Below, in pieces: positions 51,173 through 61,695 of a DNA stretch of 64,000 nt. The position numbers and the translations under genes are program-made. This stretch comes from Amoebophrya sp. A120 (lineage: Eukaryota > Sar > Dinophyceae > Syndiniales > Amoebophryaceae), in NCBI GenBank assembly GCA_905178155.1, contig CAJINV010000022.1:565799-629798 (forward strand). The letters are read 5' to 3'. Numbering within the stretch: position 1 is the first letter of the stretch; each line of letters starts with the position of its first letter. The notes below the pieces were generated by a model that worked only from the letters and a program-made list of their open reading frames with translations, was not told the DNA's origin and did no database searches.

Positions 51173-53830
51173 GTTACCCCGCCCTTAGTAACCGCCACAA
51201 GAACTTCTACGCCGCCGACTCCAGTCGCCGCCACGCCACCAACCACTACTGCTTCCGGCCAATTGGATAGTAAAAAGCTTATTTTCCTTGGGGTAGAGCC
51301 CACGTCCACCACGTCTCCCGACTCGGTCAGCGGACAGATACTTTACAAAGACTTGAAATTGGCCGGGCTTACAAAAATGCAAGTCTTCGCCCTCCGCACA
51401 CTGGTCCGCAAAGTAGTGAAGGAAAAGTTTGGCCACCGGGTCGACATGATTTTCTCGGAGGGTTCTATCATTGTGGATTGGGCTGCTATTCCGGGCGTCG
51501 ACGACAAGGCAGACAAAACGGATTATGCAAAACCACAACTACCCCGTCTTTCATTCCGGGCGAAAACGCAGAGGGAGGCTGTTTTGGAGATCATCAATTC
51601 CCGCTTTCACCTGCAGACGGTGACACAGCAAAAGCAGTCCTGGCAGACCCTCGATGCAACTGGGACGGCTTTGGCGATTCGAAACAGGATGCAGACGCAG
51701 CTTGCTATCCACCCGTCGGAAGCGTCAGAAGAGTTTTTTGGTGCTGTTCTTTCGGAATTCGTTGAGCAACTCGAAGCCGCATGGGGAATCAACGATCAAC
51801 AGCGGATTACTATCCTACAAGAAATCCTTGACGAGGTCAGCTTCGTGGCAAGAAATGCGCGAGAAGTTGGGTCGAGTTTAATCAGCTTTGTTGCTGGTTA
51901 TCAAGCTGCATTCGGAATGCTCATGTCGGAAAGGGAAAGAACGGGAAATACGTTTTTCCAGCTCACGGCTGAAGTCGGTGCCGATACCGAGCGGAAGCAG
52001 TTTGTGGAAAAACTCAAGTACCGCACTAGCCTGCCGATTTGGGCCCGGACCAAGTTAGACGACTACTTTGGGGACCGTGCTGAACCTGTCGCCGCCCAGT
52101 CTTTACAAAAAGTGCTTGACCGCTTGGCACTGTTGGCGCAGTCGGAACAGTCCAAGAGCAACGCCGACGGCACTGCAAACCCCGGCCAACCGAGTAACTT
52201 CAGCGCGACGCAAACAGCACTGCAGGAGCAACAGCAATACTTGAACCGCGCGGCAGGAGGGCGGCTGCAACCACAAGCAGGCGCGTCGCTGGGTACGGGG
52301 ATGTGCAACGGCAACCACCGCCGGATCCACCACTTCCTTTTCAATCGCCGGGTCGCTGCTGCAGAAAAACAGCTTGGTAGGGGACTGCAAGTGGGATTAT
52401 GTGGGTATTGCAAAAACCACCACAAGGTCGCCGAGCCTGGGGGCGCAATCCTTTGCCCTGATAAAATTTGTGCTGATTCAGATGCAGCTTCGGGTGGGCG
52501 CCCGAACCACCTCCGTTGTGACTTGCATTGCAAGCCCTACGAGTACCTCCCGCATATGACGGCTTATCCGGGTACCCAACAGCAAAATACTAACAGCGCC
52601 GCACCATTTCAGCATCAACAGCAGCAGAGACAGAATTTCTCACAGCAGCAGCAACAACAGCAATTTCGTCCTGGTCCGAATCCGTTCATGCAGAAACCAG
52701 CTCAACAGCAGCAGCAACAATGCTCTCGTCACCAGCAACAGCAGTCCGTCAACGTGGAACAAACTCTTTTGGGCGCAGGATGGAGTGCTGGCACCGGGGG
52801 AAGACAGCAGTCGCAATTCGGAGTGGTCCGGTCAGTCACTGCAACTTCTCTTCCGAGCAGTGAAGGAGAAAGTCCCGGGTTCATGCAAATGGATATTTGT
52901 CATGCATTTTCACAGTCCGCTCCGACAAACAGCAGTGAAAATGTGAAAGACATTTTCGCGCAGTGCGGATGGGTCCCGAAACACGACGATCAGGGGACGA
53001 GGGCAATTTACGGACTCAGGATGTGTAATGCGGGGACGCAAACCTACTGCGCATTTTCTTCGACGAATTCCGACGCGGTTTACTTAAATACTTCGGCGGA
53101 CGAGTTGGAGCGATATTTGGGTGGGGAAGAAATTTCGAAGGAACACATGTGGAGCGCCGAACCGGCCGGGTCTGTTCCGCCTCTATCTCTTGTCGCGAAA
53201 GTCAGCTTGATGTACACAAAATCCAAGGGCTACAATTTTATGGTTCGGAATTCAGGGACGGGATTTTTTGCTGCAAACCTTCCTTTCGACCTGGTGACGT
53301 CGGTCGTCGACGAGACCACGGGCACGGAGTACATTAACGAAGGAGTGCGGGCACACGCGGCGAGCTACTTCAAGAAAACGGAACCGAGCAAAGCACCCCG
53401 GCCCCGGGGCGTAGTTACCATTGCCGGAAAACAGTACGAAGCTATGCTTGACAGCGCGTGCTGTGTTGGCCCGTGGGATGGTGGTAACAACATGATCAGC
53501 GCGAAGCTTTTGCGGGAATTGAAGAAAAACGCGCCGCAAGTCTTACGGAACCAACAGACCGACGGGGTGGACATTGTGCAGCTGGGGGCGCGCAATCACC
53601 TCGTGCACTACGAGCGGAAACTGGTGGAAATCGAAATTGTTTTTCGCAGCGCCGATGGTACCGAGGAGAAGAAACTGTGGCTGCCTTTCGCGATCGTGGA
53701 TTGGCTTTGCGAAGGGGACGATGTAATTATCGGGCTGCAGACCTTTGAAGAACGACTTGGAGTGGTGTTTATGGGGTCGAAGGTGAAGCTGGAGAAGCTT
53801 GGAATTTGTATTCCTCGCTCTCTATCGTGA
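50408..53830 (+). CDS. Gypsy Gag-protease ORF
   Basis: 1,140 residues from ATG 50408 to TGA 53828-53830. The N-terminus has long Thr runs, then a clear hydrophobic segment (LVVMVVQLLFWVIELVVTVI, about residue 180-205), unexpected in a Gag. The middle region is capsid-like and helical. A Cys/His cluster LCGYCKNHH ... ILCPDKICAD ... RCDLHC (about 52390-52535) may bind nucleic acid. Gln-rich tracts follow. The C-terminal part is a retropepsin-like protease with AMLDSACC (DSA instead of DTG/DSG) and VIIGLQTFEERLGVVF. The stop is in frame with pol. Confidence 0.85.
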   Translation: MFFGRTRNYEQQRQEDTDWDSPASLPLISGFRSCNRAVQQQPQGDRTQQLQEFWERVKTIRTKRRGKMDDDIPHRGAPTPMSPLSAVSLTEQIMAEVSTATATQPSGGSTNADPPAAATITTTPTATTSGATETGGTTTTTTGIATTTTTTGTTTTTTGTAEGARDGGTTSGEQAKSFATQVIRGLVVMVVQLLFWVIELVVTVIFACGKEICVRTAGLAFSGGKCVINWGKEIRISAAGMKADVGHTSTTPAPAVTPPLVTATRTSTPPTPVAATPPTTTASGQLDSKKLIFLGVEPTSTTSPDSVSGQILYKDLKLAGLTKMQVFALRTLVRKVVKEKFGHRVDMIFSEGSIIVDWAAIPGVDDKADKTDYAKPQLPRLSFRAKTQREAVLEIINSRFHLQTVTQQKQSWQTLDATGTALAIRNRMQTQLAIHPSEASEEFFGAVLSEFVEQLEAAWGINDQQRITILQEILDEVSFVARNAREVGSSLISFVAGYQAAFGMLMSERERTGNTFFQLTAEVGADTERKQFVEKLKYRTSLPIWARTKLDDYFGDRAEPVAAQSLQKVLDRLALLAQSEQSKSNADGTANPGQPSNFSATQTALQEQQQYLNRAAGGRLQPQAGASLGTGMCNGNHRRIHHFLFNRRVAAAEKQLGRGLQVGLCGYCKNHHKVAEPGGAILCPDKICADSDAASGGRPNHLRCDLHCKPYEYLPHMTAYPGTQQQNTNSAAPFQHQQQQRQNFSQQQQQQQFRPGPNPFMQKPAQQQQQQCSRHQQQQSVNVEQTLLGAGWSAGTGGRQQSQFGVVRSVTATSLPSSEGESPGFMQMDICHAFSQSAPTNSSENVKDIFAQCGWVPKHDDQGTRAIYGLRMCNAGTQTYCAFSSTNSDAVYLNTSADELERYLGGEEISKEHMWSAEPAGSVPPLSLVAKVSLMYTKSKGYNFMVRNSGTGFFAANLPFDLVTSVVDETTGTEYINEGVRAHAASYFKKTEPSKAPRPRGVVTIAGKQYEAMLDSACCVGPWDGGNNMISAKLLRELKKNAPQVLRNQQTDGVDIVQLGARNHLVHYERKLVEIEIVFRSADGTEEKKLWLPFAIVDWLCEGDDVIIGLQTFEERLGVVFMGSKVKLEKLGICIPRSLS

Positions 53831-53836
53831 CTATCT
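53828..53836 (+). promoter_or_regulatory. Putative stop-codon readthrough site (UGA CUA)
   Basis: TCG TGA CTA TCT lies in one continuous frame between gag-pro and pol. UGA followed by CUA is a known leaky stop context in several viral and cellular genes. No other stop lies between 53831 and 59926 in this frame. Confidence 0.65.
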
Positions 53837-56800
53837 TTTGAAGACAAAAATTTAGAAAGTTGCAAAACAGGGCTTGCAGCCGGTTTGAAGGGTTTCGCAC
53901 GGTGTACGGCCTCAAACTGCAACACAGCCGCGCGAAAATCAAAACGGAAAAACGAAGGCGAGAAACGGGTCAGATTTTTGCTACCAGGGGAAGCGATTTA
54001 CTTTGAAGTTGGGGAGTACGAAAAACAAGAACTACCGATGGAATTCAAGACCGGACTACGAAAATACCTGTATGATGAAGATAAGAACTACGAAAAGAAC
54101 TCTCCAGCAACAGTACTACAGAACAAGGTCGAAAAAGCGCTACAAATTAAAGCAAAGAATTGGGAACAAGAAGAACGAAAAACAAAGAAGACAGTCCAGA
54201 TTTCGAGCCTTCCGGATGATCGCGAGTTTATTCCGGGCGGGAGTTTTCTTCTCGATCCGACAGCAGTTGGGAACAAGCCGATCCGAAATCCAACTTTTAA
54301 TGCTGGACTATCTAACAGTGAGAACGAAAGACGCAATCTGTTATGCGGGAAACAAGATCTATGGAGCAGCTTTGAAAAGGGAATGGAAATTAACAATCAC
54401 GAACAAGCACTGACAACCAGCACTGAGGAATTAGAATTTTTTCCGCGAGAACGGGAACAAGACGGTGAAGGAATTGCTACACCGGTGACAGAAGAATTTG
54501 AAGACGAGAGTAAAGAAGTAAATTTTTCCGGGGTCCGCAATTTCGAGATGGGGGAAGACGATTTTCAGGTGGGGTTTTCCGGTTTGGGTGGACCTCCCCA
54601 TGAGGTGGACCCAAACAGCAGTACCGCCCTGGAAGGAAAATATCGAATGTGTATGATGAAAGAGGAAGAAGAACTTGACGAACGGAAAGAAGAACTTGAA
54701 GAAGAAGAAGAAGATGCTGCGCTGTCCTGTCCCGACCACCCCAGCAGCGGGAATAGTGAACTACAAAAAGAAATAAAATTGTGTACGATGCAGCAAACAG
54801 TACGAATCCCGAGCGAAGACGAAGTTTGTATCCGGGTGCATTTAGACGAAGAGAAATTTGAACGCAACAAGGTTTACAACCTTCAGGGCCGAGGGGGTGG
54901 AGCGCTTCCGGGATTTGTCATCGAGCCATCAGTGATCGTTCTGACCATGGAAACCGCCTGTATGCCAATCGTTTTACGGGTTTCGCACAGTAGCAGAACT
55001 TCAAGGAAGTTGGGGGTCGCAAGTTTTGTCGTCCGCGAACACTCCGATCGGCCTATCTCAAAGCAGGAAATTGACAGTGCAGTTTTGGGACTATCAATTT
55101 TACCACGCGGGCCGGAGCTCTCGAAAACTTTGTATTGCAATCTTGCAAGAGCTGTGGGGGACGACGGAAATTCAGAACAAGACACTACGAGCCGGGGGCG
55201 CAGTTTCAGTAAAATTCGATCAAGGTTCCACGGAGCCAAGTACAAAAACGAAGAGAACAAGTACAAAGACTTCGAGGAGGAAAAGAAACTTCTGGAAGAA
55301 GAAATTGCGGATAAGAAGTCGAAGTGGAAAGCCGGGGGCGATAAACTTTTACGAACAAGCCAGGAGTGGAAGGACAGGGTCAGAAAAGCACAGGAAGAAA
55401 AATTAGTGGATTTGCCGGAGCCGCTGCGGACACAGATGATCGAGCTGGTGGTGGAAAATGCGGAGCACTTGCATGACGATGGGGCGGAGTTTCCGCAGCT
55501 AAAAGGGATTCTCGCTCGCCACGTCATCAAACCGAACCCGCAGTGGAAAGCAATTCAGCCGTACAAAACCAACCCGCTGGACGAAATACGGACAAAATTT
55601 TTGCTGGAAGAGCATATTTTTGAAAACAAAATCCGGCCGCTCGACCTGAGTAAAGAGCAACCCCCGCCACACACCTCGCCAACACTGGTCGCAGACAGGA
55701 AAAATCATCGGACGCGCCGGCTGGTAGTGGACTACCGATTTTACAACCAACAAGTCGAGGATCAAGCCACAGTAATGCCGCGGGCAGATGATATTTTCAA
55801 AAAGTTGATCCACGGAAACCCGAAGTGGTTCGTCGTTTTGGATTTGTCGATGGGCTATAATCAGATGCTGCTAAGTCCATGCACAGCGCCTTACCTTAGT
55901 TGGTCGACGAAAAGCGGAATTTTTATTCCGGTGCGACTCCCGTTGGGTCCAAAATGGGCACCAGCACTATTCCAGTCTCATACTCAAAATGTTTTTGGGT
56001 TTCTGGAATGGTTGTCGGTGTTCATTGACGACCTGACGCACAACGCAAAGGACGACGAAGAACTGCTACAGCGGGTGGCGGAGTTGTTCAAAAGGTGCAA
56101 GGAAAGTGGGTTTTGCCTGTCTCTTCGGAAGTCAGTCTTTGGGGCGTCTAGTGTCGAAGTTTTGGGATTCGAAATCGACAGAAACGGAAGAACAGTTTGC
56201 GCGAAGAAGAGAAAAGTTTTGCAAATGTGGCCCCTTCCCACTAATTCCGAAGCTTTGAAGTCTCTGTTGTGTTTCAGCAACTACTTACGCGAATTTATTC
56301 CGAGGTTCCCGGACTTGGCTCATGTTCTCCGACCCTACTCCGAAAAGCAAAAAAGGTGGTCTGGGTTTGCACAGGACGCTGAAGCGCAAGACGCACTCGA
56401 AAAGTTGAAGCATGCCCTGGATGCACATGTTTATCTTGTGAGCATCGATGTGGAGGCAGCACGAGCTTGGAGAACGTCGGGGCGGCCAATAGAAGTTTTC
56501 ATCGACGCATCGGACATTGCGTGCTCCTTCGTCGTTACGCAGCGACCAGCACCGCACCAGAAGCCACAACCGGTCTACTTCCAGTCCAAAACCTGGAACC
56601 CGACAGAACGCAGCTGGAGTACGATGGAGAAAGAAATCTTCGCCATGCACTACTGGTGCCTGGAAGGTGCAGATGAGGTTTCTCGCTATGAATATTTGTT
56701 GTACTTCGACCACAAGAACGAAGGTCCGCATGAGATGGCATCTTTGTGGGCTAACACGCGGGTGAGCTCCAAGGTTCGCCGATGGATTTCTGAAATCATG

Positions 56801-59800
56801 GAACGGCTGGGGTCGTGTTACAGAATATTTTTGGCTGGGGAGTGGAACGTCGTTGCCGATGCACTAAGCCGAACTTGGTGGGGACAGCAAGACGCCGACG
56901 CAGAAGAAGTTGCGAACTCCGTGGGGATTCCAAAATATGTGTCCGACTTCATCGAGTTTTTGTTCGACGCCAAGAAGCCAGAAATCGGAAAACAGCATGA
57001 CAAACGGGATTTGGAAGTAGCAACAAAAGTCAGTAGTATGGTTTCCTGCCCTGTTTCACAGCTGATTTTCAACATGTTTGAAAATCCCAACCGATTACGG
57101 GGTCAATTTTTCTTGCAGTTCATGAGCCGTTTTCCGGTTTACGGGTTTCTCCAGTTGCAAAGCAAGTTTTTGCCCGCGATCAGTCACAAACACGCATTGG
57201 AAATTAAGTGCTACAGCACCGACACCAGAGGAAAGGCATGGCATATCGAGGCTAAATGCAAAGTGCAAAAATATAGCTGGAGCAACCTGGTCCGGTTACG
57301 AAAAGCGGACAACGACGACAGACAAGCCCGGTACGATGTTGCGCGCAGTTTCCGGCAGTGGTTGATGACCCTGACACCAAAAGCGGGACACGCTGAAGAA
57401 TTCCGGTGCTACACGGTGCTACCAGATGTTTTTTCGGAATACCGAGGTGACTACGAAATGGATTCGATTAGCAGGACGATTTTGAACTACAATCCGAGTA
57501 CCATGGCGATTCAGTGGCCAGAAGTAGTCTGTCCAAATCCGGTGAAATTAGACACGCTTGCAGTTGGGGGCGAGAGTCACTCCTTCCTCGACGGAGTATA
57601 CAAGTGTAACTGCAAGACGCCTCTAATTCCAGCGCTACTACAAGCTGCGGAACAAGATCAGGACTTTGAAAACCACGAACCACGACCGGACAACAGTGGA
57701 GAAGAATTTGCAGGGGAAGAAGAAGAGTTTTTATTTGCAGCGGACGACGAGGAGTTTTTCCCAGACCCACTCGAAGAACTTTTTGGAGAACCAGCTGAAC
57801 CGGTACAACATGCAGTGCTGGTCGCTGAAGATCCCGCTCGACAAGAGAACGAGATGGAGCTTGAAGCTTCCGATGGCGAACCAGTGGAAGATGAGGAAGA
57901 CGATCTACTACAGGACGCACCGCAAGCAGTACCGGTGGCACACAAAAGTCAACAACAGCAGAAAGCAAAAGCGGGAGAGCAAATACGAAAATTTGCTTGG
58001 GTCGTGTTGAAAGGAGAAGAACCAAAATTGGAACAGTTCGATGCGGGAAAACTTTACAGCGAAATTTGGCACGACGAAAGGAAAACGGGCAAGGCACAGC
58101 ACCTAAAGTGGGTCGCTGCTACTGGGGTCGATCTTCTTGGGGGTGCCGACTTGGTTTGGGATGCTTCCTGGGGTACGCTAAGAGTAGTCCTATTTTTTCG
58201 GGCTAAAGCGAAGAACACCTTTCGCATCCTTTTCGGCCGACCAATCGAAATTTTAGTTGAGGTTGCAGGCAGCTCCGCACAACTTCCCGAAGATATTCGC
58301 AGCAACAGTAAGTACCTGGGGGCGCTGCTGATTGGGAAGAAAAGACTTTTCCAGGAAATAGCAACGGTGGAAATTAGTGTTGCAAGATTGGAACTCGCCC
58401 GGGAACAACGAGGAGATGAACACTACGGGCCAATCTGTCATGCGGTTTCAGCAAAAGACGAGCATGAGGATGATGGGGATTTGGAGTGGTTTGATATTCT
58501 CCTTCGAGAGATGAAGCTACCGCGGAAAGAAGCAAAGAAACTAGCACGCAGACTCCGCATGGGAGATTTCCGATTTGATGATGATGGAGTTTTGGTGCAG
58601 AATGTAGAGGGGGTTTGGTGTACTTGTGTTCCAACTACATTTCAGCTGCATCTACTTCAGGAATCGCATGACAAACACCATGGAACAGTTAGTGCTACTC
58701 TTTCTCGGCTCCGTAATGAAAATCTTTGGTGGGTGGGGATTGAAGCGATGGCGGAAGAGTATTGCGATGTGCGATGCTTAGTATGTGGAATCGAACGGGC
58801 AAAGCAAAGGACCGACGCTTTTTATTTTGCCGACCGGGTTACGCACTTCGGTGAGATTTTCTTCATCGACCACCACGGACCCTACGAACAAAGCCGGCTT
58901 GGAAATAAATACTTGCTGACAGTAGTCGACGCAGCGACGGGCTATGGGTGGATATTTCCGGTTGCCAACACTAGTCTACCTCTTGTTGTTGCGCATTTGA
59001 AAACAGTTTTTCACGACCAGGGGCACTGTACTGCCATTCGCTGCGATAACGGATTTGGAACTCAGAAGGGAGTACTGGGAAAATTTCTGAAGTCGAAGAA
59101 GATTAAGTTTCGACCTGGGTCACGCGAAAATCCACGGGGACAGTGGCCAATCGAATTTCCGCACAAAGATATGAGATGCTTCATCGCTACGAAAATGCGT
59201 TTCATGTCGAAAAAGAATACTTGGGATTTGTATGCTTCGGAACTTCAATGGTTTTGGCGAACTCTTGAACGACCAGCATGGGGAAACAAAAGCGCCCACG
59301 AATTCCGATTCAACGAAAAGCCACGCATGGAGCTGAGTACGGTAGCGAAACGGGTAGAGGAAATTTTTGACGACAACGAGGATGGCCTCGACGTTCTGGA
59401 TTTTAAGACCCGCCAGAAAAACGAAGTTCTTCTACGCCACCGATACCGCCGGGAAAACACTTTTACGCAGAACGACGAGCGGGTCGCGTTGAACAACAAC
59501 ACGCTCTTCCGCGTTGGGGATATCGTCTACTATCACAATATCCGGGCTGAGATTCGGAGGAAGGATATTTTGAGTGGGCTGAACCATGCTGCTTTGTTTA
59601 TGATCAAGCAGGTCATATCTCCTACCACGATGTACTTAGTAGACTGGCGGGACAGCATCGAGCAAATTTCTTTCGTGCAGCCTGTGCACCGAAAAAATTT
59701 GTCATCGACTGGTCTTCGCGTCGAGAACTTCGTCGTGGATTTGAATCGGCAGCACTACTGTGAAGCCGAAAAGTGCAATTATTTTGTCGTGCATTATGAC

Positions 59801-59929
59801 GCTTTTCGCTTACGTTATTTTTATCAAGTAGGAGGAGAAAATTTGTACTGTAGTCGTAAGTTTTTAGAGGACAAAATCAGTGGACTTCGTCAGTTCGTGC
59901 TGGGGGCGGTTTGTGTATATGATTCTTAA
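53831..59929 (+). CDS. Gypsy Pol (RT, RNase H, integrase)
   Basis: Open from 53831 to TAA 59927-59929; the first in-frame ATG is at 54038, so expression by readthrough of the upstream TGA is likely. An acidic N-terminal region comes first. RT has VVLDLSMGYNQMLLSP and FIDDLTHNAK (catalytic FIDD, 56021-56032). RNase H has EVFIDASDIACSFV and ADALSRTWW. An acidic linker follows (about 57690-57910). Integrase has an HHCC-like zinc motif (ESHDKHHG ... CLVCGIERAK), Asp in FIDHHGP, Asp in RCDNGF and Glu in RGQWPIE. The C-terminal RVGDIVYYHN segment is the usual post-integrase beta-barrel. The last six codons lie inside the 3' LTR copy. Confidence 0.92.
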   Translation, partial: LSFEDKNLESCKTGLAAGLKGFARCTASNCNTAARKSKRKNEGEKRVRFLLPGEAIYFEVGEYEKQELPMEFKTGLRKYLYDEDKNYEKNSPATVLQNKVEKALQIKAKNWEQEERKTKKTVQISSLPDDREFIPGGSFLLDPTAVGNKPIRNPTFNAGLSNSENERRNLLCGKQDLWSSFEKGMEINNHEQALTTSTEELEFFPREREQDGEGIATPVTEEFEDESKEVNFSGVRNFEMGEDDFQVGFSGLGGPPHEVDPNSSTALEGKYRMCMMKEEEELDERKEELEEEEEDAALSCPDHPSSGNSELQKEIKLCTMQQTVRIPSEDEVCIRVHLDEEKFERNKVYNLQGRGGGALPGFVIEPSVIVLTMETACMPIVLRVSHSSRTSRKLGVASFVVREHSDRPISKQEIDSAVLGLSILPRGPELSKTLYCNLARAVGDDGNSEQDTTSRGRSFSKIRSRFHGAKYKNEENKYKDFEEEKKLLEEEIADKKSKWKAGGDKLLRTSQEWKDRVRKAQEEKLVDLPEPLRTQMIELVVENAEHLHDDGAEFPQLKGILARHVIKPNPQWKAIQPYKTNPLDEIRTKFLLEEHIFENKIRPLDLSKEQPPPHTSPTLVADRKNHRTRRLVVDYRFYNQQVEDQATVMPRADDIFKKLIHGNPKWFVVLDLSMGYNQMLLSPCTAPYLSWSTKSGIFIPVRLPLGPKWAPALFQSHTQNVFGFLEWLSVFIDDLTHNAKDDEELLQRVAELFKRCKESGFCLSLRKSVFGASSVEVLGFEIDRNGRTVCAKKRKVLQMWPLPTNSEALKSLLCFSNYLREFIPRFPDLAHVLRPYSEKQKRWSGFAQDAEAQDALEKLKHALDAHVYLVSIDVEAARAWRTSGRPIEVFIDASDIACSFVVTQRPAPHQKPQPVYFQSKTWNPTERSWSTMEKEIFAMHYWCLEGADEVSRYEYLLYFDHKNEGPHEMASLWANTRVSSKVRRWISEIMERLGSCYRIFLAGEWNVVADALSRTWWGQQDADAEEVANSVGIPKYVSDFIEFLFDAKKPEIGKQHDKRDLEVATKVSSMVSCPVSQLIFNMFENPNRLRGQFFLQFMSRFPVYGFLQLQSKFLPAISHKHALEIKCYSTDTRGKAWHIEAKCKVQKYSWSNLVRLRKADNDDRQARYDVARSFRQWLMTLTPKAGHAEEFRCYTVLPDVFSEYRGDYEMDSISRTILNYNPSTMAIQWPEVVCPNPVKLDTLAVGGESHSFLDGVYKCNCKTPLIPALLQAAEQDQDFENHEPRPDNSGEEFAGEEEEFLFAADDEEFFPDPLEELFGEPAEPVQHAVLVAEDPARQENEMELEASDGEPVEDEEDDLLQDAPQAVPVAHKSQQQQKAKAGEQIRKFAWVVLKGEEPKLEQFDAGKLYSEIWHDERKTGKAQHLKWVAATGVDLLGGADLVWDASWGTLRVVLFFRAKAKNTFRILFGRPIEILVEVAGSSAQLPEDIRSNSKYLGALLIGKKRLFQEIATVEISVARLELAREQRGDEHYGPICHAVSAKDEHEDDGDLEWFDILLREMKLPRKEAKKLARRLRMGDFRFDDDGVLVQNVEGVWCTCVPTTFQLHLLQESHDKHHGTVSATLSRLRNENLWWVGIEAMAEEYCDVRCLVCGIERAKQRTDAFYFADRVTHFGEIFFIDHHGPYEQSRLGNKYLLTVVDAATGYGWIFPVANTSLPLVVAHLKTVFHDQGHCTAIRCDNGFGTQKGVLGKFLKSKKIKFRPGSRENPRGQWPIEFPHKDMRCFIATKMRFMSKKNTWDLYASELQWFWRTLERPAWGNKSAHEFRFNEKPRMELSTVAKRVEEIFDDNEDGLDVLDFKTRQKNEVLLRHRYRRENTFTQNDERVALNNNTLFRVGDIVYYHNIRAEIRRKDILSGLNHAALFMIKQVISPTTMYLVDWRDSIEQISFVQPVHRKNLSSTGLRVENFVVDLNRQHYCEAEKCNYFVVHYDAFRLRYFYQVGGENLYCSRKFLEDKISGLRQFVLGAVCVYDS

Positions 59930-61590
59930 TGGTTAAGCACGAACTGCCTCTCCACGCAATACAAATCCACTGGTTCAGAATTTTACCGATCTATTTTTCC
60001 GATCCTGTTTTACAAATGTATGATGTTCTTTCTTGGGGAAGTAGGGATCTCATTTTTATCGTATTATCAAATCTGTAATGCAAGTGGCTTTTCTGCTCGC
60101 AAATGCCCGATCAAGATGCTCTTCCGTCGGTGGTAAATCCTGTATGATTTCTAAATGGTTTTTTTTGGATCTTCGTGTATGATTCTCATGGTGTTCAGCC
60201 GGTCGCAAGCACTATGGCATTTACCAATCGCTTTTCGTGGTCGCGCATTACAAATTCGCACTGTATAATTGTCGCTCTTTCTTTAACTCAATCGTCAAGG
60301 CGTCGGAGGGTAAAAATAGCATTACAAATCGTATTTCGTACTAAATTATAGGAGTAGAATCCGCATTACATCGTGGGGAAACATCGTTTTGGTGCATTAC
60401 AAATTGGTAGGACATAAAGACCGATAGGAAACACGGAAACTAACGCACGAACATCGGGGAAAGAAATAAACTGTCGCGAAACCGCACCTGATTGCGGTCT
60501 ATTTGGATTATTTGGGATAATATTTGTGTTCTAACCTCTCCATTTTGAAACTAGATCCTTCAATTGGTGGAGAACCTGGGCAATAATTCGACTAGCTGCT
60601 TACGATTTACGGCGTAAAATTTGCTATACATTATTTACGGTTTGGGGATTATCGATTATCTATTTTACGAGTTTGCAATGCACTATTTACGGTTCTTGGG
60701 GTTCTATCACTACTAATTTTTATCGGGGAAGTAACTTACTGCAAGATATTTTTACTGGTTTCGCTCGGGTTACAGCTTTCTTTGCGTAAATTTAGTCGCG
60801 CTGCAATCAGATTGACAAAAATATTATGTTCTTCGGCCGAACACGAAACTACGAACAACAACGACAAGAAGACACCGACTGGGATTCGCCGGCATCCTTG
60901 CCATTAATTTCGGGCTTCCGCTCTTGCAATCGCGCGGTGCAGCAGCAACCACAAGGGGACCGAACACAGCAACTACAGGAATTTTGGGAACGGGTTAAAA
61001 CCATTCGCACTAAGCGCCGGGGGAAAATGGACGACGATATTCCGCATCGGGGTGCACCAACCCCGATGTCACCACTGAGCGCAGTCTCGCTAACGGAGCA
61101 AATTATGGCGGAAGTCAGTACGGCGACGGCTACGCAGCCCAGCGGAGGAAGCACAAACGCCGACCCACCGGCCGCGGCAACTATCACTACTACTCCTACT
61201 GCTACCACCAGCGGAGCAACGGAAACGGGTGGAACAACCACTACTACTACTGGCATAGCAACTACTACCACGACTACTGGAACAACAACTACCACTACGG
61301 GAACAGCTGAGGGAGCGCGCGACGGAGGAACAACTTCAGGGGAACAGGCGAAAAGCTTCGCGACCCAGGTCATTCGGGGCCTAGTAGTAATGGTAGTCCA
61401 GCTGCTATTTTGGGTCATTGAACTGGTGGTGACGGTCATCTTCGCCTGCGGGAAAGAAATCTGCGTTCGCACAGCAGGCCTGGCATTCAGCGGAGGAAAA
61501 TGCGTGATCAACTGGGGAAAAGAAATTCGGATTAGCGCGGCGGGAATGAAAGCCGATGTTGGCCACACGAGCACAACGCCGGCCCCTGCC
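59912..61590 (+). repeat. Gypsy LTR plus gag start, copy 2 (truncated)
   Basis: Same 1,679 bp as copy 1, including the first 255 codons of gag (60826-61590), then cut at N. A 3' LTR should not be followed by gag, so this reflects a tandem element, a second element or a scaffolding artefact. Confidence 0.85.
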
Positions 61591-61591
61591 N
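61591..61591. other. Ambiguous base, probable assembly join
   Basis: The only N seen in the window. Retrotransposon gag lies on the left and the interior of a family K introner on the right. Neighbouring features should not be assumed contiguous. Confidence 0.8.
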
Positions 61592-61695
61592 CGAGAATTT
61601 GTAATGCGAAGCAGCTTGATCGTCTGGCGGGTCATGGTCATTTTGCATGACAAACCATGTAACAGTTGAGAATGTCACGTTTGAGAACCCCATAA
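61592..61695. mobile_element. Introner, family K, right part only, in U2
   Basis: GAAGCAGCTTGATCGTCTGG and the right end AACCCCATA match the P2 introner at 44257-44471. The left half is lost at the N. Confidence 0.75.

Larger units (their letters stand above)
49494..61590 (+). mobile_element. Ty3/gypsy-type LTR retrotransposon, right end lost at an assembly join
   Basis: A gag-protease ORF and a pol ORF lie in one frame separated by a single TGA. The RT, RNase H, integrase order is that of gypsy. A 1,679-bp direct repeat (49494-51172 and 59912-61590) contains the LTR plus the start of gag and shows no length difference. Because both copies run on into gag, the LTR's inner boundary cannot be fixed. 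The second copy stops at N 61591. Confidence 0.9.

Noticed and set aside
50431-51312. Minus-strand ORF of 293 aa, repeated at 60849-61574
   Set aside because: Mirror of the Thr-rich gag region; the duplication only reflects the repeated gag start.
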